Virus record (IMG/VR): IMGVR_UViG_3300046006_004189 | Location: 1 to 43,449 of that record | DNA length: 43,449 bases | DNA from: a virus | Reading direction: 5' to 3' (one strand) | In this document: positions 1-7,631 of the stretch, in pieces | Layout of the letters: each line of letters opens with the position of its first letter | Numbering within the stretch: position 1 is the first letter of the stretch | Made by a program: the position numbers and the translations under genes | The notes under the pieces: model-generated | Told to the model about the DNA's origin: nothing | Seen by the model: the letters and a program-made list of their open reading frames with translations, nothing else | Database searches by the model: none

Positions 1-410
1 TTGGGTTTAATCAAAGAACTAAATGGCACAAGCATAGTTTATTAGACCATTGTTTAGCTACTTATGAAGAAATAAAAAAAGGAACAACTAATAAACCTTT
101 ACTTGTGGCAGCAATAATACATGATTTTGGAAAATTATACACAGGAAAACAAAAAGAAGATGGTGACTATTGTTATTATTCACATGAGAATGTAGGAACA
201 TATCATTTATTACAGAATTTAGATTTATTTGGATTAAATAATGTTGATGATGTTTTAGAATGTTTGTTCTATGTTAACTACCACATGTTACCATTTTCTC
301 TTAATAATAATAAAACTCATCTAAAATACAAAACTTTATTTGGTGAAAAGTTATATGATAATTTAATATTTTTTAATGAGTGTGATAAAATAGCAAGTGG
401 CACTGAGTAG
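1..410 (+). CDS. HD-domain phosphohydrolase, C-terminal part (5' end outside window)
   Basis: The frame is open from the first bases, so the gene starts before the window. A GTG at 105 gives an apparent start, but the frame continues upstream with conserved HD-type residues (HSLLDH, then AAIIHDFGK, then SHENVGTYHLL). These fit the metal-binding His/Asp pattern of HD phosphohydrolases. The layout resembles the HD domain of CCA-adding enzymes, such as the one encoded at 9060-10430. The substrate cannot be told from this fragment; a nucleotide or RNA 2',3'-cyclic phosphate is possible. The stop codon overlaps a terminator hairpin at 409-437. Confidence 0.7.
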   Translation, partial: GFNQRTKWHKHSLLDHCLATYEEIKKGTTNKPLLVAAIIHDFGKLYTGKQKEDGDYCYYSHENVGTYHLLQNLDLFGLNNVDDVLECLFYVNYHMLPFSLNNNKTHLKYKTLFGEKLYDNLIFFNECDKIASGTE

Positions 411-437
411 ATAAAAAATATATTTTATCTTTTTTTA
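409..437 (+). terminator. Intrinsic terminator after the HD gene
   Basis: An 8-bp stem AGATAAAA (409-416) pairs with TTTTATCT (423-430), and seven T follow. It separates the leftmost gene from the promoter at 447. It is also the most terminator-like copy of a hairpin that recurs between genes across the window. Confidence 0.7.
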
Positions 438-446
438 ATAAAACTA

Positions 447-475
447 TTGACAAATTAACAGAAGTGTGTTATAAT
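447..475 (+). promoter_or_regulatory. Sigma-70-type promoter, extended -10
   Basis: TTGACA (447-452), 17-bp spacer, TATAAT (470-475) preceded by TGT. It lies just after a terminator and drives the genes from 506 onward. It is the first of ten near-identical promoters. Confidence 0.85.
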
Positions 476-505
476 GCACTTATTAAAAAGATTAGAGGAA
501 TAAAA

Positions 506-883
506 ATGAAAGAAGTAAAGAATTTCATATTAATGGAAGTAGCAATTACTCCTAATGGGGTTGAAATAACAAGTAAGATGATAGAAAATTCATTATCTAC
601 ATTTGCTAATAAACCTATTGTTTATAATAAACAAGAAAAATTAAAAGACTATAGAGATGATGAAATTGTTAAAAGTTTTAATGAAGAATTTTGTATTGGT
701 TATATACAAGATGATGTTGTATTTGAAAATAATATAGTAACTGCAACTGTATTCTTTTTGGATGATTTGTTTGAAAATATAATTGATAGTTCTGTTTTTG
801 AAAAAAATGGAAAAGACAATTGGCAAATCATAGTAAATGAGAATGGAAAAGGTTTTGTATATGCAGCTTGTGAGTTATTTTAA
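506..883 (+). CDS. Hypothetical phage protein
   Basis: 125 aa from ATG 506, preceded by AGAGGA. An upstream in-frame GTG at 464 is rejected because it lies inside the promoter (-10 at 470-475). The middle reads like the start of phage prohead-protease or DUF2213-type proteins (ITPNGVEIT, then NKPIVYNK, then GYIQDDV), but it is too short for a protease and I see no catalytic motif. Function unknown; the resemblance is weak. First gene of its unit. Confidence 0.75.
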   Translation: MKEVKNFILMEVAITPNGVEITSKMIENSLSTFANKPIVYNKQEKLKDYRDDEIVKSFNEEFCIGYIQDDVVFENNIVTATVFFLDDLFENIIDSSVFEKNGKDNWQIIVNENGKGFVYAACELF

Positions 884-926
884 AAAGCAGAAAACATTGT
901 TTTTATAATATAAGGAGAGATATTAA

Positions 927-1193
927 ATGAATAAAAGAAATTTTGAAGAAAATGAAATGGTTAAAGAAATCACTGGTGCTGAATTTAGAGATAGTGGAGC
1001 ATTATGGTTTGTAAATTCTATCTTACACTTATTTGGGATGGCTATAACTTGGAATCCAGATACTGATGAATTAAAAGCATCAATAGTTAAATTTAGAGGA
1101 TTTGATGAAAAAACTACAACTAATGGTTATTTAAAATTATCTAAATATTTAAAAGAAAATGCAGATAGTCTAATTAAAGATTGTGATGAATAA
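927..1193 (+). CDS. Hypothetical protein
   Basis: 88 aa, ATG preceded by AAGGAGAGA at good spacing. Contains a hydrophobic stretch near residues 24-40 (GALWFVNSILHLFGMAITW) flanked by charged segments. It is more likely a buried amphipathic core than a membrane span, because charged residues occur on both sides without a signal pattern. No family recognised. Confidence 0.75.
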   Translation: MNKRNFEENEMVKEITGAEFRDSGALWFVNSILHLFGMAITWNPDTDELKASIVKFRGFDEKTTTNGYLKLSKYLKENADSLIKDCDE

Positions 1194-1201
1194 AAAAAAG
1201 G

Positions 1202-1219
1202 ATAGAACCATTGTTTTAT
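1202..1219 (+). promoter_or_regulatory. Intercistronic hairpin
   Basis: ATAGAAC (1202-1208) pairs with GTTTTAT (1213-1219) through one G-T pair, with a 4-nt loop. It lies between a stop codon and the next Shine-Dalgarno site, like other hairpins in the window, and no T-run follows. Confidence 0.4.
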
Positions 1220-1238
1220 AGTGTGAGAGGAAATTTGA

Positions 1239-1487
1239 ATGAAAACATTTGAACAAAAAATTAAAGAAGAAATTAAGTCAACTCAAAAACTACTTAAAAT
1301 AGATAAATACAATTCTTGTTTAAAACATTGTCCTTTTTGTAATGGAAAAGTAAGTTTATATGCGTCTTGGAATGAAGAAGAGTGGGCAGTTTATTGTGAA
1401 AAATGCAATACTACAAGTCCTAAATATAAAAAAACAATAGAAAATGCAGCTGAATATTGGAATACTAGATATAAGGGAAAGGAATAA
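1239..1487 (+). CDS. Lar-like restriction alleviation / zinc-ribbon protein
   Basis: 82 aa. CPFCNGK and YCEKCNT supply two CxxC knuckles (about residues 31-34 and 56-59), and the C-terminus ends with ENAAEYWNTRY. This matches the Lar-type zinc ribbon, whose hallmark is the final A..WN.R motif. In lambdoid phages Lar/Ral modulates type I restriction-modification. Here that role is only inferred from the fold, since many phage members of this family are untested. RBS GAGAGGA precedes the ATG. Confidence 0.7.
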   Translation: MKTFEQKIKEEIKSTQKLLKIDKYNSCLKHCPFCNGKVSLYASWNEEEWAVYCEKCNTTSPKYKKTIENAAEYWNTRYKGKE

Positions 1488-1490
1488 ATT

Positions 1491-1838
1491 ATGAAAAAAA
1501 AGTATAATGTAATAACACTATGTGGTAGCACTAAATTTAAAGATGAATATATTAAAGCACAACAAGATTTAACATTACAAGGAAATATAGTAATCTCAGT
1601 TGGATTATTTGGACATACTGATATGCCTGAAATTATGGATACAGAAACAAAAGAAATGCTTGATGATTTACATAAAGCTAAAATAGATATGGCTGATGAG
1701 ATATTTGTTATTAATGTTGGTGGCTACATAGGTAGTAGTACAAAATCAGAAATAGAGTATGCGCATTTAATTGGAAAGAAAGTATCTTATTTATATAAGG
1801 AGAATAATAATGAAAATGAAAACAATTATAACAAATGA
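1491..1838 (+). CDS. Nucleoside 2-deoxyribosyltransferase-like (DUF4406-type) protein
   Basis: 115 aa. LCGSTKF near the N-terminus, then LHKAKIDMADEIFVIN and GGYIGSSTKSEIEYA, form the Rossmann-like nucleoside deoxyribosyltransferase/SLOG pattern. The family cleaves or senses nucleotides, and phage copies are mostly uncharacterised. In this NAD- and nucleotide-rich window, a role in nucleotide salvage or ligand sensing is plausible. It starts 3 nt after the upstream gene. Its last codons overlap the next gene's start (1810), suggesting translational coupling. Confidence 0.75.
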   Translation: MKKKYNVITLCGSTKFKDEYIKAQQDLTLQGNIVISVGLFGHTDMPEIMDTETKEMLDDLHKAKIDMADEIFVINVGGYIGSSTKSEIEYAHLIGKKVSYLYKENNNENENNYNK

Positions 1839-2187
1839 TATAAAAGATTTATATTATTATATTGCACTAGATTTTGATGGCACTTTAGTTGAACACTGTT
1901 TCCCTGAGATAGGATTTATAAGACTAGATACAATAGAAAAGTTAAAAAAAAGAATAGAATATATAAAATCAAAAGGACTTATTGTTATACTATTATTATG
2001 GACTTGTAGAGTAAACTTACCAGGTAGAAATTATTTAGATGAAGCTGTTGAATGGTGTAAAGAAAATGGTATTGAAATAGAAGAAAATGGGATTAATAAT
2101 AATCCTTATGTTAATTTTGGCCATCCAGAATTGGTTAAAAAAATATATGCAGATGAATATTGGGATGATAAAGCAGTAGGGTGTTAA
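1810..2187 (+). CDS. HAD-superfamily hydrolase-like phage protein
   Basis: 125 aa from ATG 1810 with RBS AAGGAG; a longer reading from TTG 1771 is not supported by an RBS. ALDFDGTLVEH is HAD motif I, WTCR is motif II, and the C-terminal ADEYWDDKAVG supplies the acidic motif IV. It fits the short phage HAD phosphatases. The phosphorylated substrate is unknown. It overlaps the previous gene by 29 nt. Confidence 0.8.
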   Translation: MKMKTIITNDIKDLYYYIALDFDGTLVEHCFPEIGFIRLDTIEKLKKRIEYIKSKGLIVILLLWTCRVNLPGRNYLDEAVEWCKENGIEIEENGINNNPYVNFGHPELVKKIYADEYWDDKAVGC

Positions 2188-2197
2188 GGAGAAAAAT

Positions 2198-2464
2198 ATG
2201 AGTAAAGCAGTATTAGTTCAAGCAGATGATTGGGAAGGATTATTTATTGATGGAAAACTTGTTAGAGAGGGGCATACCTTAAATCAAGGATCTAGTCGAA
2301 TTAAATATTTTATTAAATTGGCAGAAAAATATGATTTTGATATTAAAGAATTAGAAGAGGGATATGTGACCGAAGATTTTGATGAGAATTATTTAGAGGA
2401 ATGTGGTCATTTCCCAAAATCATTATCAGAAGTTGAATATGAAGTTGAAGAAGATGAAAATTAG
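2198..2464 (+). CDS. Hypothetical acidic protein
   Basis: 88 aa with a strongly acidic C-terminus (EVEYEVEEDEN). RBS AAGGAG sits 6 nt before the ATG. Contains ADDWEGLFIDGKLVREGH, a pattern I have seen in small phage orphans, but I cannot name a family. An intercistronic hairpin follows. Confidence 0.75.
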   Translation: MSKAVLVQADDWEGLFIDGKLVREGHTLNQGSSRIKYFIKLAEKYDFDIKELEEGYVTEDFDENYLEECGHFPKSLSEVEYEVEEDEN

Positions 2465-2467
2465 ATA

Positions 2468-2494
2468 AGATAAAATATTTATTTTATCTGTTTT
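2468..2494 (+). terminator. Intercistronic hairpin with short U-tract
   Basis: AGATAAAAT (2468-2476) pairs with ATTTTATCT (2481-2489), then G and four T. It could be a weak terminator or an RNA-stability element. It is a close match to the hairpins at 409 and 11266. Confidence 0.5.
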
Positions 2495-2508
2495 AAAAGG
2501 AGTAAATT

Positions 2509-2736
2509 ATGAAAGAAACTGAAATAAATAATATAGTTAGAGTTATTGTTAATACAGCATGTTTTTTTGAATCAAAAAGATGTGTAGAAGAAAATTCTAC
2601 AAATTTATTTAAAAAAATATCTCATAAATATGGAACATCAATTTGGCAAGCTCTTCTTTTCCCTAAAAAATACACTAAGGCATTTAAAGAATATTATCAA
2701 TTAGCATTAATGTTGCATAATAAACATAACATATAA
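2509..2736 (+). CDS. Hypothetical protein
   Basis: 75 aa, RBS AAGGAG 7 nt before the ATG. Basic protein with a predicted helical C-terminus (FKEYYQLALMLHNKHN). No recognisable motif or membrane segment. Only gene context supports it. Confidence 0.7.
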   Translation: MKETEINNIVRVIVNTACFFESKRCVEENSTNLFKKISHKYGTSIWQALLFPKKYTKAFKEYYQLALMLHNKHNI

Positions 2737-2753
2737 GGAAGGGACAGTGAGTT

Positions 2754-3035
2754 ATGAAAGAATATTTTAGTCATTTATTGGCTAATTGGAAAGTTGCACT
2801 ACATAGTCTAAATGATTTTGCTGAACATTTTATTCATGGGTTGTTTCCTTTTATAAGTTGGAAACATTATGAGAGAAATTCTGGAAAATATTATGATTAT
2901 AGAACTGTAACAGGTAAAGCTGCTAAAGATTTATGGAAAAAAGTTCATAAAATTCCATCTCCTGAAAGACAAGCACAAATTGATGCAGGGTATGAAATAT
3001 TAAAAAAACAATTTGAGGGTAAAATAAAATATTAA
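2754..3035 (+). CDS. Hypothetical phage protein
   Basis: 93 aa. Aromatic- and His-rich N-terminal half (SHLLANWKVALHSLNDFAEH, then GLFPFISWKHYE) followed by a basic half. The pattern resembles a widespread small phage protein of unknown function, possibly membrane-associated. RBS GGAAGGGA lies rather far (about 10 nt) from the ATG. The structured RNA at 3037-3342 starts 1 nt after its stop codon. Confidence 0.7.
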   Translation: MKEYFSHLLANWKVALHSLNDFAEHFIHGLFPFISWKHYERNSGKYYDYRTVTGKAAKDLWKKVHKIPSPERQAQIDAGYEILKKQFEGKIKY

Positions 3036-3036
3036 A

Positions 3037-3342
3037 TAATTAAAATATTAGTAGACAAAGATAAAGTCAGAGCAAGAAAATACTCTACTCTCGTGAATTT
3101 GTAGAAGCAATGTAAGACCTGTGGGCTTACTGTTTGATAGAACGGAAAACTATCCTATATTGTTAGTGATGCACTAAATAGTCGGCTACAAGACAATAAA
3201 CATAATTTGATGGGTAATTGCTCATTATGAATACCGTTGGGAGGCAAGATTTAAGCCTGTTTCAAATATCCCAAATGGGTAGTGAGTTAAACCATGCAAG
3301 AGTGCTACAGTAGGTGAAAAGCCTTGTCTAATATTTTAATTA
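3037..3342 (+). ncRNA. Large structured RNA element (~300 nt), unrecognised
   Basis: No ORF, and visibly richer in G+C than its surroundings. The ends are complementary: 3037-3050 pairs perfectly over 14 bp with 3329-3342, and GACAA (3054-3058) pairs with TTGTC (3324-3328) after a 3-nt bulge. Inside are further hairpins: GTAAG/CTTAC near 3113-3131, GATAG/CTATC near 3136-3154, TTAGTG/CACTAA around an ATG loop near 3161-3175, and AGGC/GCCT near 3242-3258 enclosed by TTGGGA/TCCCAA. I find no RNase P, tmRNA, T-box, cobalamin-riboswitch or group I core signature. It lies just upstream of a vWA gene. Confidence 0.65.
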
Positions 3343-3375
3343 AAAATAATTAATAAAATAAAAAGGAGAAAGAAA

Positions 3376-3993
3376 ATGAAAGAAAACTTAACAGAAATAG
3401 TATTTATACTTGATCGAAGTGGCTCAATGTCTGGATTAGTAAATGATACAATTGGCGGGTTTAACTCATTAATTGAAAGTCAAAAAAAAGAAGATGGTGA
3501 TGCTTTTGTCACAACTGTTCTTTTTGATCATATGTATGAAATATTACATAATGGTGTAGATTTAAAAGAAATACAACCTCTTACTAATAAAGAATATTTC
3601 CCTAGAGGTATGACAGCATTATTAGATGCAATTGGAAAAACAATTAATACTGTTGGTGAAAGATTAAATAATACTGAAGAATCAGAAAAACCATCTAAAG
3701 TTATATTTGTGATTTCTACAGATGGACAGGAAAACTCAAGTAAAGAATTCAATCAAAAGCAAATTAAAGAAATGATTGAAAAACAGACTAATGTATACAA
3801 TTGGAAATTCTTATTCTTAGGTGCAAATATTGATGCAATTGCAACTGCAAGTAATTATGGTATAACATATGCTTCAAACTATACAGCCAGTGCACAAGGT
3901 GTTGCATCACATTATGAGGGAGTTTCTAAAGCAGTTTCTAGTGTTAGAGGTGGAGATGGTATTCAAGTAAATTGGAATAGTGAAATTGTTTAA
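3376..3993 (+). CDS. von Willebrand factor A (vWA) domain protein
   Basis: 205 aa, essentially a single vWA domain. MIDAS motif DRSGSMSG (D13, S15, S17), the conserved Thr region PRGMTALLDAIG, and STDGQENS as the second metal-binding Asp loop. Close in layout to YegL/TerY-type cytoplasmic vWA proteins, which act as metal-dependent protein-binding modules. No signal peptide. RBS AAAGGAGAAAG. Directly downstream of the structured RNA, so it could be regulated by it or work with it; that is inference. Confidence 0.85.
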   Translation: MKENLTEIVFILDRSGSMSGLVNDTIGGFNSLIESQKKEDGDAFVTTVLFDHMYEILHNGVDLKEIQPLTNKEYFPRGMTALLDAIGKTINTVGERLNNTEESEKPSKVIFVISTDGQENSSKEFNQKQIKEMIEKQTNVYNWKFLFLGANIDAIATASNYGITYASNYTASAQGVASHYEGVSKAVSSVRGGDGIQVNWNSEIV

Positions 3994-4024
3994 AAAAATA
4001 ATTTGAAAATATTTCATAAAACAC

Positions 4025-4053
4025 TTGACAAATAATTAAAAGTATGCTATAAT
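4025..4053 (+). promoter_or_regulatory. Sigma-70-type promoter, extended -10
   Basis: TTGACA (4025-4030), 17 bp, TATAAT (4048-4053) in the context AAAAGTATGCTATAAT. Drives the unit that runs from 4139 to about 10430. The leader is about 80 nt. Confidence 0.88.
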
Positions 4054-4138
4054 AGAATAAATCAGAAAGATAGGGAAATTGAGTTTTTGATTTCCATATA
4101 ATTATAATAAAAAGGAAATAAAAGGAGAATTTTATCTT

Positions 4139-4456
4139 ATGAAAAAATTTAAATGCACAGTAACAAAAAATTATGATTATGAAATTGAAATTGATGAGAA
4201 TGTTTGGACAGATGAAAATATAAAAAGATGGGCAAGTGTTTTTGAAGAAGCTGAAACTTTAGAAGATTTAGTAGCAATAATAGCAGAAAGAAAAACCAAA
4301 TATAATACAGGAGAATTTATTGAGGGATTTGGTTTTGTAAAGATAAATGGTAAAAATCCTTTTGCAATAGAACCAAATGCAATATGTGAACATATTAATA
4401 TTAATTTAGAAGATGAATATTGTGATGTAGAAGTTGAAGAAATTGAGGGAGAATAA
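4139..4456 (+). CDS. Hypothetical protein
   Basis: 105 aa, RBS AAAGGAG about 11 nt upstream of the ATG. Acidic C-terminus; alternating charged and aromatic residues at the N-terminus (FKCTVTKNYDYEIEID) suggest a small beta-rich fold. First gene of its promoter unit, two bases before the exonuclease gene. Family not recognised. Confidence 0.75.
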   Translation: MKKFKCTVTKNYDYEIEIDENVWTDENIKRWASVFEEAETLEDLVAIIAERKTKYNTGEFIEGFGFVKINGKNPFAIEPNAICEHININLEDEYCDVEVEEIEGE

Positions 4457-4458
4457 AA

Positions 4459-5004
4459 ATGAAAATATATTTTGATTGTGAGTTTACAGGGTTAGATAAA
4501 AATGCTGAATTAATCAGCATAGGAATGGTTGCTGAAAATGGCAAACAAATTTATGTAGAGTTTGATGATATTAGTTTATCTGATCTAGACCCTTGGATTT
4601 GGGATAATGTTATTTCTAATTTGATTTGGTTTAAAAGTGGAAGTGAGTTTGTAGAAAATTATTGTTACACTTCTAAAACTTCTGCATGTATAACTATTAT
4701 AACCTGGTTAAAACAATTTGATACTGTTGAATGGGTCTCTGATGTATGCCATTATGATTTTGTACTATTGATTGATTTGTTATATGGAAATGCATTAGCT
4801 ATTCCAGACAATCATTCTAGGGTGTGTTATGATATTAATAATGATATAGCTTTTTCTAAACATATTACTTCAGATAAAGCATTTGATTTATCTAGAGAAG
4901 ATTTAGTAGAAGAGTTGGATATGGTTATTACTGGAGAAAAACATAATGCTCTTTATGAGGCTAAAGTTATAAAAGCAATATATGATGGAATAGATATATT
5001 ATGA
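4459..5004 (+). CDS. DEDDh-type 3'-5' exonuclease (Rv2179c-like exoribonuclease fold)
   Basis: 181 aa. Exo I motif YFDCEFTG (D6, E8), Exo II Asp in CHYDFVLL (D100), Exo III KHNALYEA (H162). Family members usually carry Asp five residues after this His; here it is E167, a conservative change that may alter metal binding. Closest by pattern to the phage and actinobacterial 3'-5' exoribonuclease family. Likely a role in RNA or oligonucleotide turnover. Its stop codon overlaps the start of the homing-endonuclease gene. Confidence 0.75.
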   Translation: MKIYFDCEFTGLDKNAELISIGMVAENGKQIYVEFDDISLSDLDPWIWDNVISNLIWFKSGSEFVENYCYTSKTSACITIITWLKQFDTVEWVSDVCHYDFVLLIDLLYGNALAIPDNHSRVCYDINNDIAFSKHITSDKAFDLSREDLVEELDMVITGEKHNALYEAKVIKAIYDGIDIL

Positions 5005-6050
5005 AATATTTTATTGATAAAACTTTTTTTGACAATATAAATACTCAAGAAAAATCTTATATTCTTGGTTTTTTATATGCAGATGGGTACAATTATGAGA
5101 AAAAAGGTTCTATAAAAATTAGATTACATATACAGGATGAAGAGTTATTATTAAAATTCAGAGATATAATATATATAAATAATGAAAGACCATTATATTA
5201 TATGAATAATTATTGTGAATTAGTTATTGATAATGTGTATATGTCTAAACAATTAGCAAAATTAGGATGTCACCAAGCAAAAAGCAAGTCTTTATCATTC
5301 CCAAAATTTTTAAATGAAGATTTAATTTCTCATTTTATTAGAGGTGTATTTGATGGGGATGGCTGCATATCTTTAAATAAACTTAAAAATGGTACAAAAA
5401 AAACATTATTTTCAATTATAGGTTATCGTCCTTTTATTTCTGCAATAAATGAAATTATTACTAATAAATGTAATTTAAATTGCAATAAATTAATTGATTA
5501 TAAAAATAAATCTTCAGATATTGCAACACTTGCATATAGTGGGTGTAGACAAAATATGAAAATTAGAGAATATCTTTATAAAGATGCTAAAATTTATTTA
5601 AAACGTAAATATAATAAATTTATCAAATTAGGAACAGAAGAATGGAATACATATAAAAAACCTTGTTGTTGTAAAATGTGTGAAAAAAGATTAACTACAA
5701 AATTTGAACATAAAAACGAATTTTATTGTTATAAATGTTTTATGAATAATTTTTACATTTCAAAAACTAATAAGTCAAATAATATAATTATATATAATGA
5801 ATATTGCATATTATATATAAAAGATAAAAACATTTATTTTGACATTGAAGATATTGATAAGGTGAATCAATATAAATGGAATATTGAAAAAAAGTATATT
5901 ATTTCAAGAACAAGATATCCAAAAAAAGGTATATATTTACAAAGATTAATTTTAAATTTAACAGAAAATCAATATATTAGATTTAAAGACGGAGATCCTT
6001 ATAACTGTAGAAAATTAAATTTGGAGGTATATGAAAAAAATGAAAATTAA
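5001..6050 (+). CDS. LAGLIDADG homing endonuclease with C-terminal zinc ribbon and AP2/HNH-like domain
   Basis: 349 aa. Two LAGLIDADG motifs (ILGFLYADG at about 21-29 and FIRGVFDGDG at about 112-121) give a single-chain endonuclease. A Cys-rich patch (CCCKMCEKR, then YCYKC; about 223-245) follows. The C-terminal 80 residues resemble the DNA-binding segment usually joined to HNH homing enzymes (EYCILYIKDKNIYFDIED, then YLQRLILNL, then NCRKLNLEVYE). It starts inside the exonuclease stop (ATGA) and overlaps the next gene by 20 nt, so it is wedged between two operon genes without an intron. Probably a selfish free-standing element. Confidence 0.85.
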   Translation: MKYFIDKTFFDNINTQEKSYILGFLYADGYNYEKKGSIKIRLHIQDEELLLKFRDIIYINNERPLYYMNNYCELVIDNVYMSKQLAKLGCHQAKSKSLSFPKFLNEDLISHFIRGVFDGDGCISLNKLKNGTKKTLFSIIGYRPFISAINEIITNKCNLNCNKLIDYKNKSSDIATLAYSGCRQNMKIREYLYKDAKIYLKRKYNKFIKLGTEEWNTYKKPCCCKMCEKRLTTKFEHKNEFYCYKCFMNNFYISKTNKSNNIIIYNEYCILYIKDKNIYFDIEDIDKVNQYKWNIEKKYIISRTRYPKKGIYLQRLILNLTENQYIRFKDGDPYNCRKLNLEVYEKNEN

Positions 6051-7083
6051 AAATATTATAGATAGGTCAGAATATAATTTTATTAGAGAAAATCATCATT
6101 TAAAATCAAATATAATTCTTCTTGCTTTAGGTGGTTCTTATGCATATGGATTAAATCAAAAAAATAGCGATATCGATCTTAGAGGCTTTGCTTTTAATAA
6201 ACCAAATGAGATTATTGGAAGAACTCCTGATTTTGAACAAGTTGTTGATACTAATACTGATACAACTGTATATAGTTTAAAGAAAATGATAGAATTGTTA
6301 GTTTCTAACAATCCAAATTGCTTAGAAATTATAGGATGTAAACCAGAACATTACTTAATTTTCAATCAAATAGGACAACAATTAATTGATAATAAAAAAC
6401 TGTTTATATCTCAAAAATCAATTTATACATTTGGTGGTTATTCAAATGCACAATTAAGACGATTACAAGCTTCTTTGGCAAGAGATTATCCTCAATCAGA
6501 AAAAGAACAACATATTATGCAAAGTATAAATCATGCAATGGTTGATTTCCATAGAAGATATGAGGATTTTGACAATGGTGCAATAAAATTATATATAGAT
6601 AAATCAAGAAATGAAGATTTAGAAAATGAAATTTTTATTGATGTTAATTTAAAACATTATCCTTTAAGAGATTATAAAAATATGCAAAGTGATATGAATA
6701 ATATTGTTAAAGATTATCAAAAACTAACTGGAAGAAACAAAAAGAAAGATGATTTGCATCTTAATAAGCATATCCAACATCTTTTTAGATTAAATTTAAT
6801 GTTATTTGATATCCTAGAAAAAGAAGAATTAAATACTTATAGAGAGAATGACAAAGATTTTTTATTACAAATTAGGAATGGTTTATTTATGGATGAAGAA
6901 AAAAGGCAATTAAATCAAGGATTTTATGATTTATTAAATGAACATGAAAAAAGATTAGAATATGCTAAAAAACATACTTGCCTACAACTTGAACCAGATT
7001 ATGTTAAAATAGAAGAAATATTAATGGATGCAAATGAATATATAGTAAATAAAGATAAAGAAATATATATGACTATTTATTAA
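6031..7083 (+). CDS. YcgL/RlaP-type nucleotidyltransferase
   Basis: 350 aa. ALGGSYAYGL (GGS at 34-36) followed by NSDIDLRG (DID at 47-49) is the pol-beta nucleotidyltransferase signature. The later pattern (YTFGGYSNAQLRRL, then HAMVDFHRR) matches COG3541/RlaP proteins, found next to RNA ligases. A likely role is nucleotide addition in RNA repair or modification, but the substrate is unknown. Two in-frame ATGs (6031 and 6040) compete: GGAGG at 6023-6027 is very close to the first and 12 nt from the second. Confidence 0.8.
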   Translation: MKKMKIKNIIDRSEYNFIRENHHLKSNIILLALGGSYAYGLNQKNSDIDLRGFAFNKPNEIIGRTPDFEQVVDTNTDTTVYSLKKMIELLVSNNPNCLEIIGCKPEHYLIFNQIGQQLIDNKKLFISQKSIYTFGGYSNAQLRRLQASLARDYPQSEKEQHIMQSINHAMVDFHRRYEDFDNGAIKLYIDKSRNEDLENEIFIDVNLKHYPLRDYKNMQSDMNNIVKDYQKLTGRNKKKDDLHLNKHIQHLFRLNLMLFDILEKEELNTYRENDKDFLLQIRNGLFMDEEKRQLNQGFYDLLNEHEKRLEYAKKHTCLQLEPDYVKIEEILMDANEYIVNKDKEIYMTIY

Positions 7084-7095
7084 AAGGAGAAGATT

Positions 7096-7629
7096 ATGGC
7101 TATAACAAAATTTAGAGATGTTTATGATTTCTTAAGTAGTTTTTATGTTTCAGATGTTCTGTATGATGGAATTTTATATAGAAGTTCAGAATCAGCTTAT
7201 CAAGCTCAAAAGACATTGGATATAGAAGAAAGAAAGTTTTTTGCAAATAGAAGTGCTGATGCATCTAAATTTGAGGGAAGACAGTTGGATATTAGAGAGG
7301 ATTGGGAAGATGTTAAGCTGAAATATATGTATGAAATTGTAAAAGCTAAATTTACTCAAAATGAAAGTTTAAAAAGAATGTTATTAAATACTAAATATGA
7401 AACTTTAATTGAGATTAATTGGTGGCATGATAATTTTTACGGAAACTGTAACTGTATTAAATGTCAAAATGAATTTGGACATAATCACTTGGGTGAAATA
7501 TTAATGAAAGTAAGATCTGAAATAAGAAAATCAGAAAAAGATAAACCTCGTATTTTAGGAATAGATTTAGCATCAGATCAATGGGGTAGAGGTTTATATC
7601 AATGTACATCAATAAAAAAGGAGAAATAA
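7096..7629 (+). CDS. NADAR (YbiA-like) family protein
   Basis: 177 aa. FRDVYDFLSSFYVSDVLYDG, SSESAYQAQKT, RSADASKFEGR, DWEDVKLKYMYEIVKAKF, and WWHDNFYGNC with NHLGEILMKVR are the ordered motifs of the NADAR/YbiA fold. Family members hydrolyse N-glycosidic bonds, including ADP-ribose removal from guanine in DarT-type systems. A C-terminal tail from about residue 147 (PRILGIDLASDQWG) lies beyond the usual domain. RBS AAAAGGAGAAG. Near a second NADAR-like gene (8593) and the CCA enzyme. Confidence 0.88.
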   Translation: MAITKFRDVYDFLSSFYVSDVLYDGILYRSSESAYQAQKTLDIEERKFFANRSADASKFEGRQLDIREDWEDVKLKYMYEIVKAKFTQNESLKRMLLNTKYETLIEINWWHDNFYGNCNCIKCQNEFGHNHLGEILMKVRSEIRKSEKDKPRILGIDLASDQWGRGLYQCTSIKKEK

Positions 7630-7631
7630 AA

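Noticed and set aside
464-505. In-frame GTG at 464 as start of the 506 gene
   Set aside because: It lies in the promoter, upstream of the expected transcription start; ATG 506 has the RBS.
3037-3342. Group I or group II intron, RNase P RNA or tmRNA
   Set aside because: I could not find the conserved core elements of any of these; left as an unassigned structured RNA.
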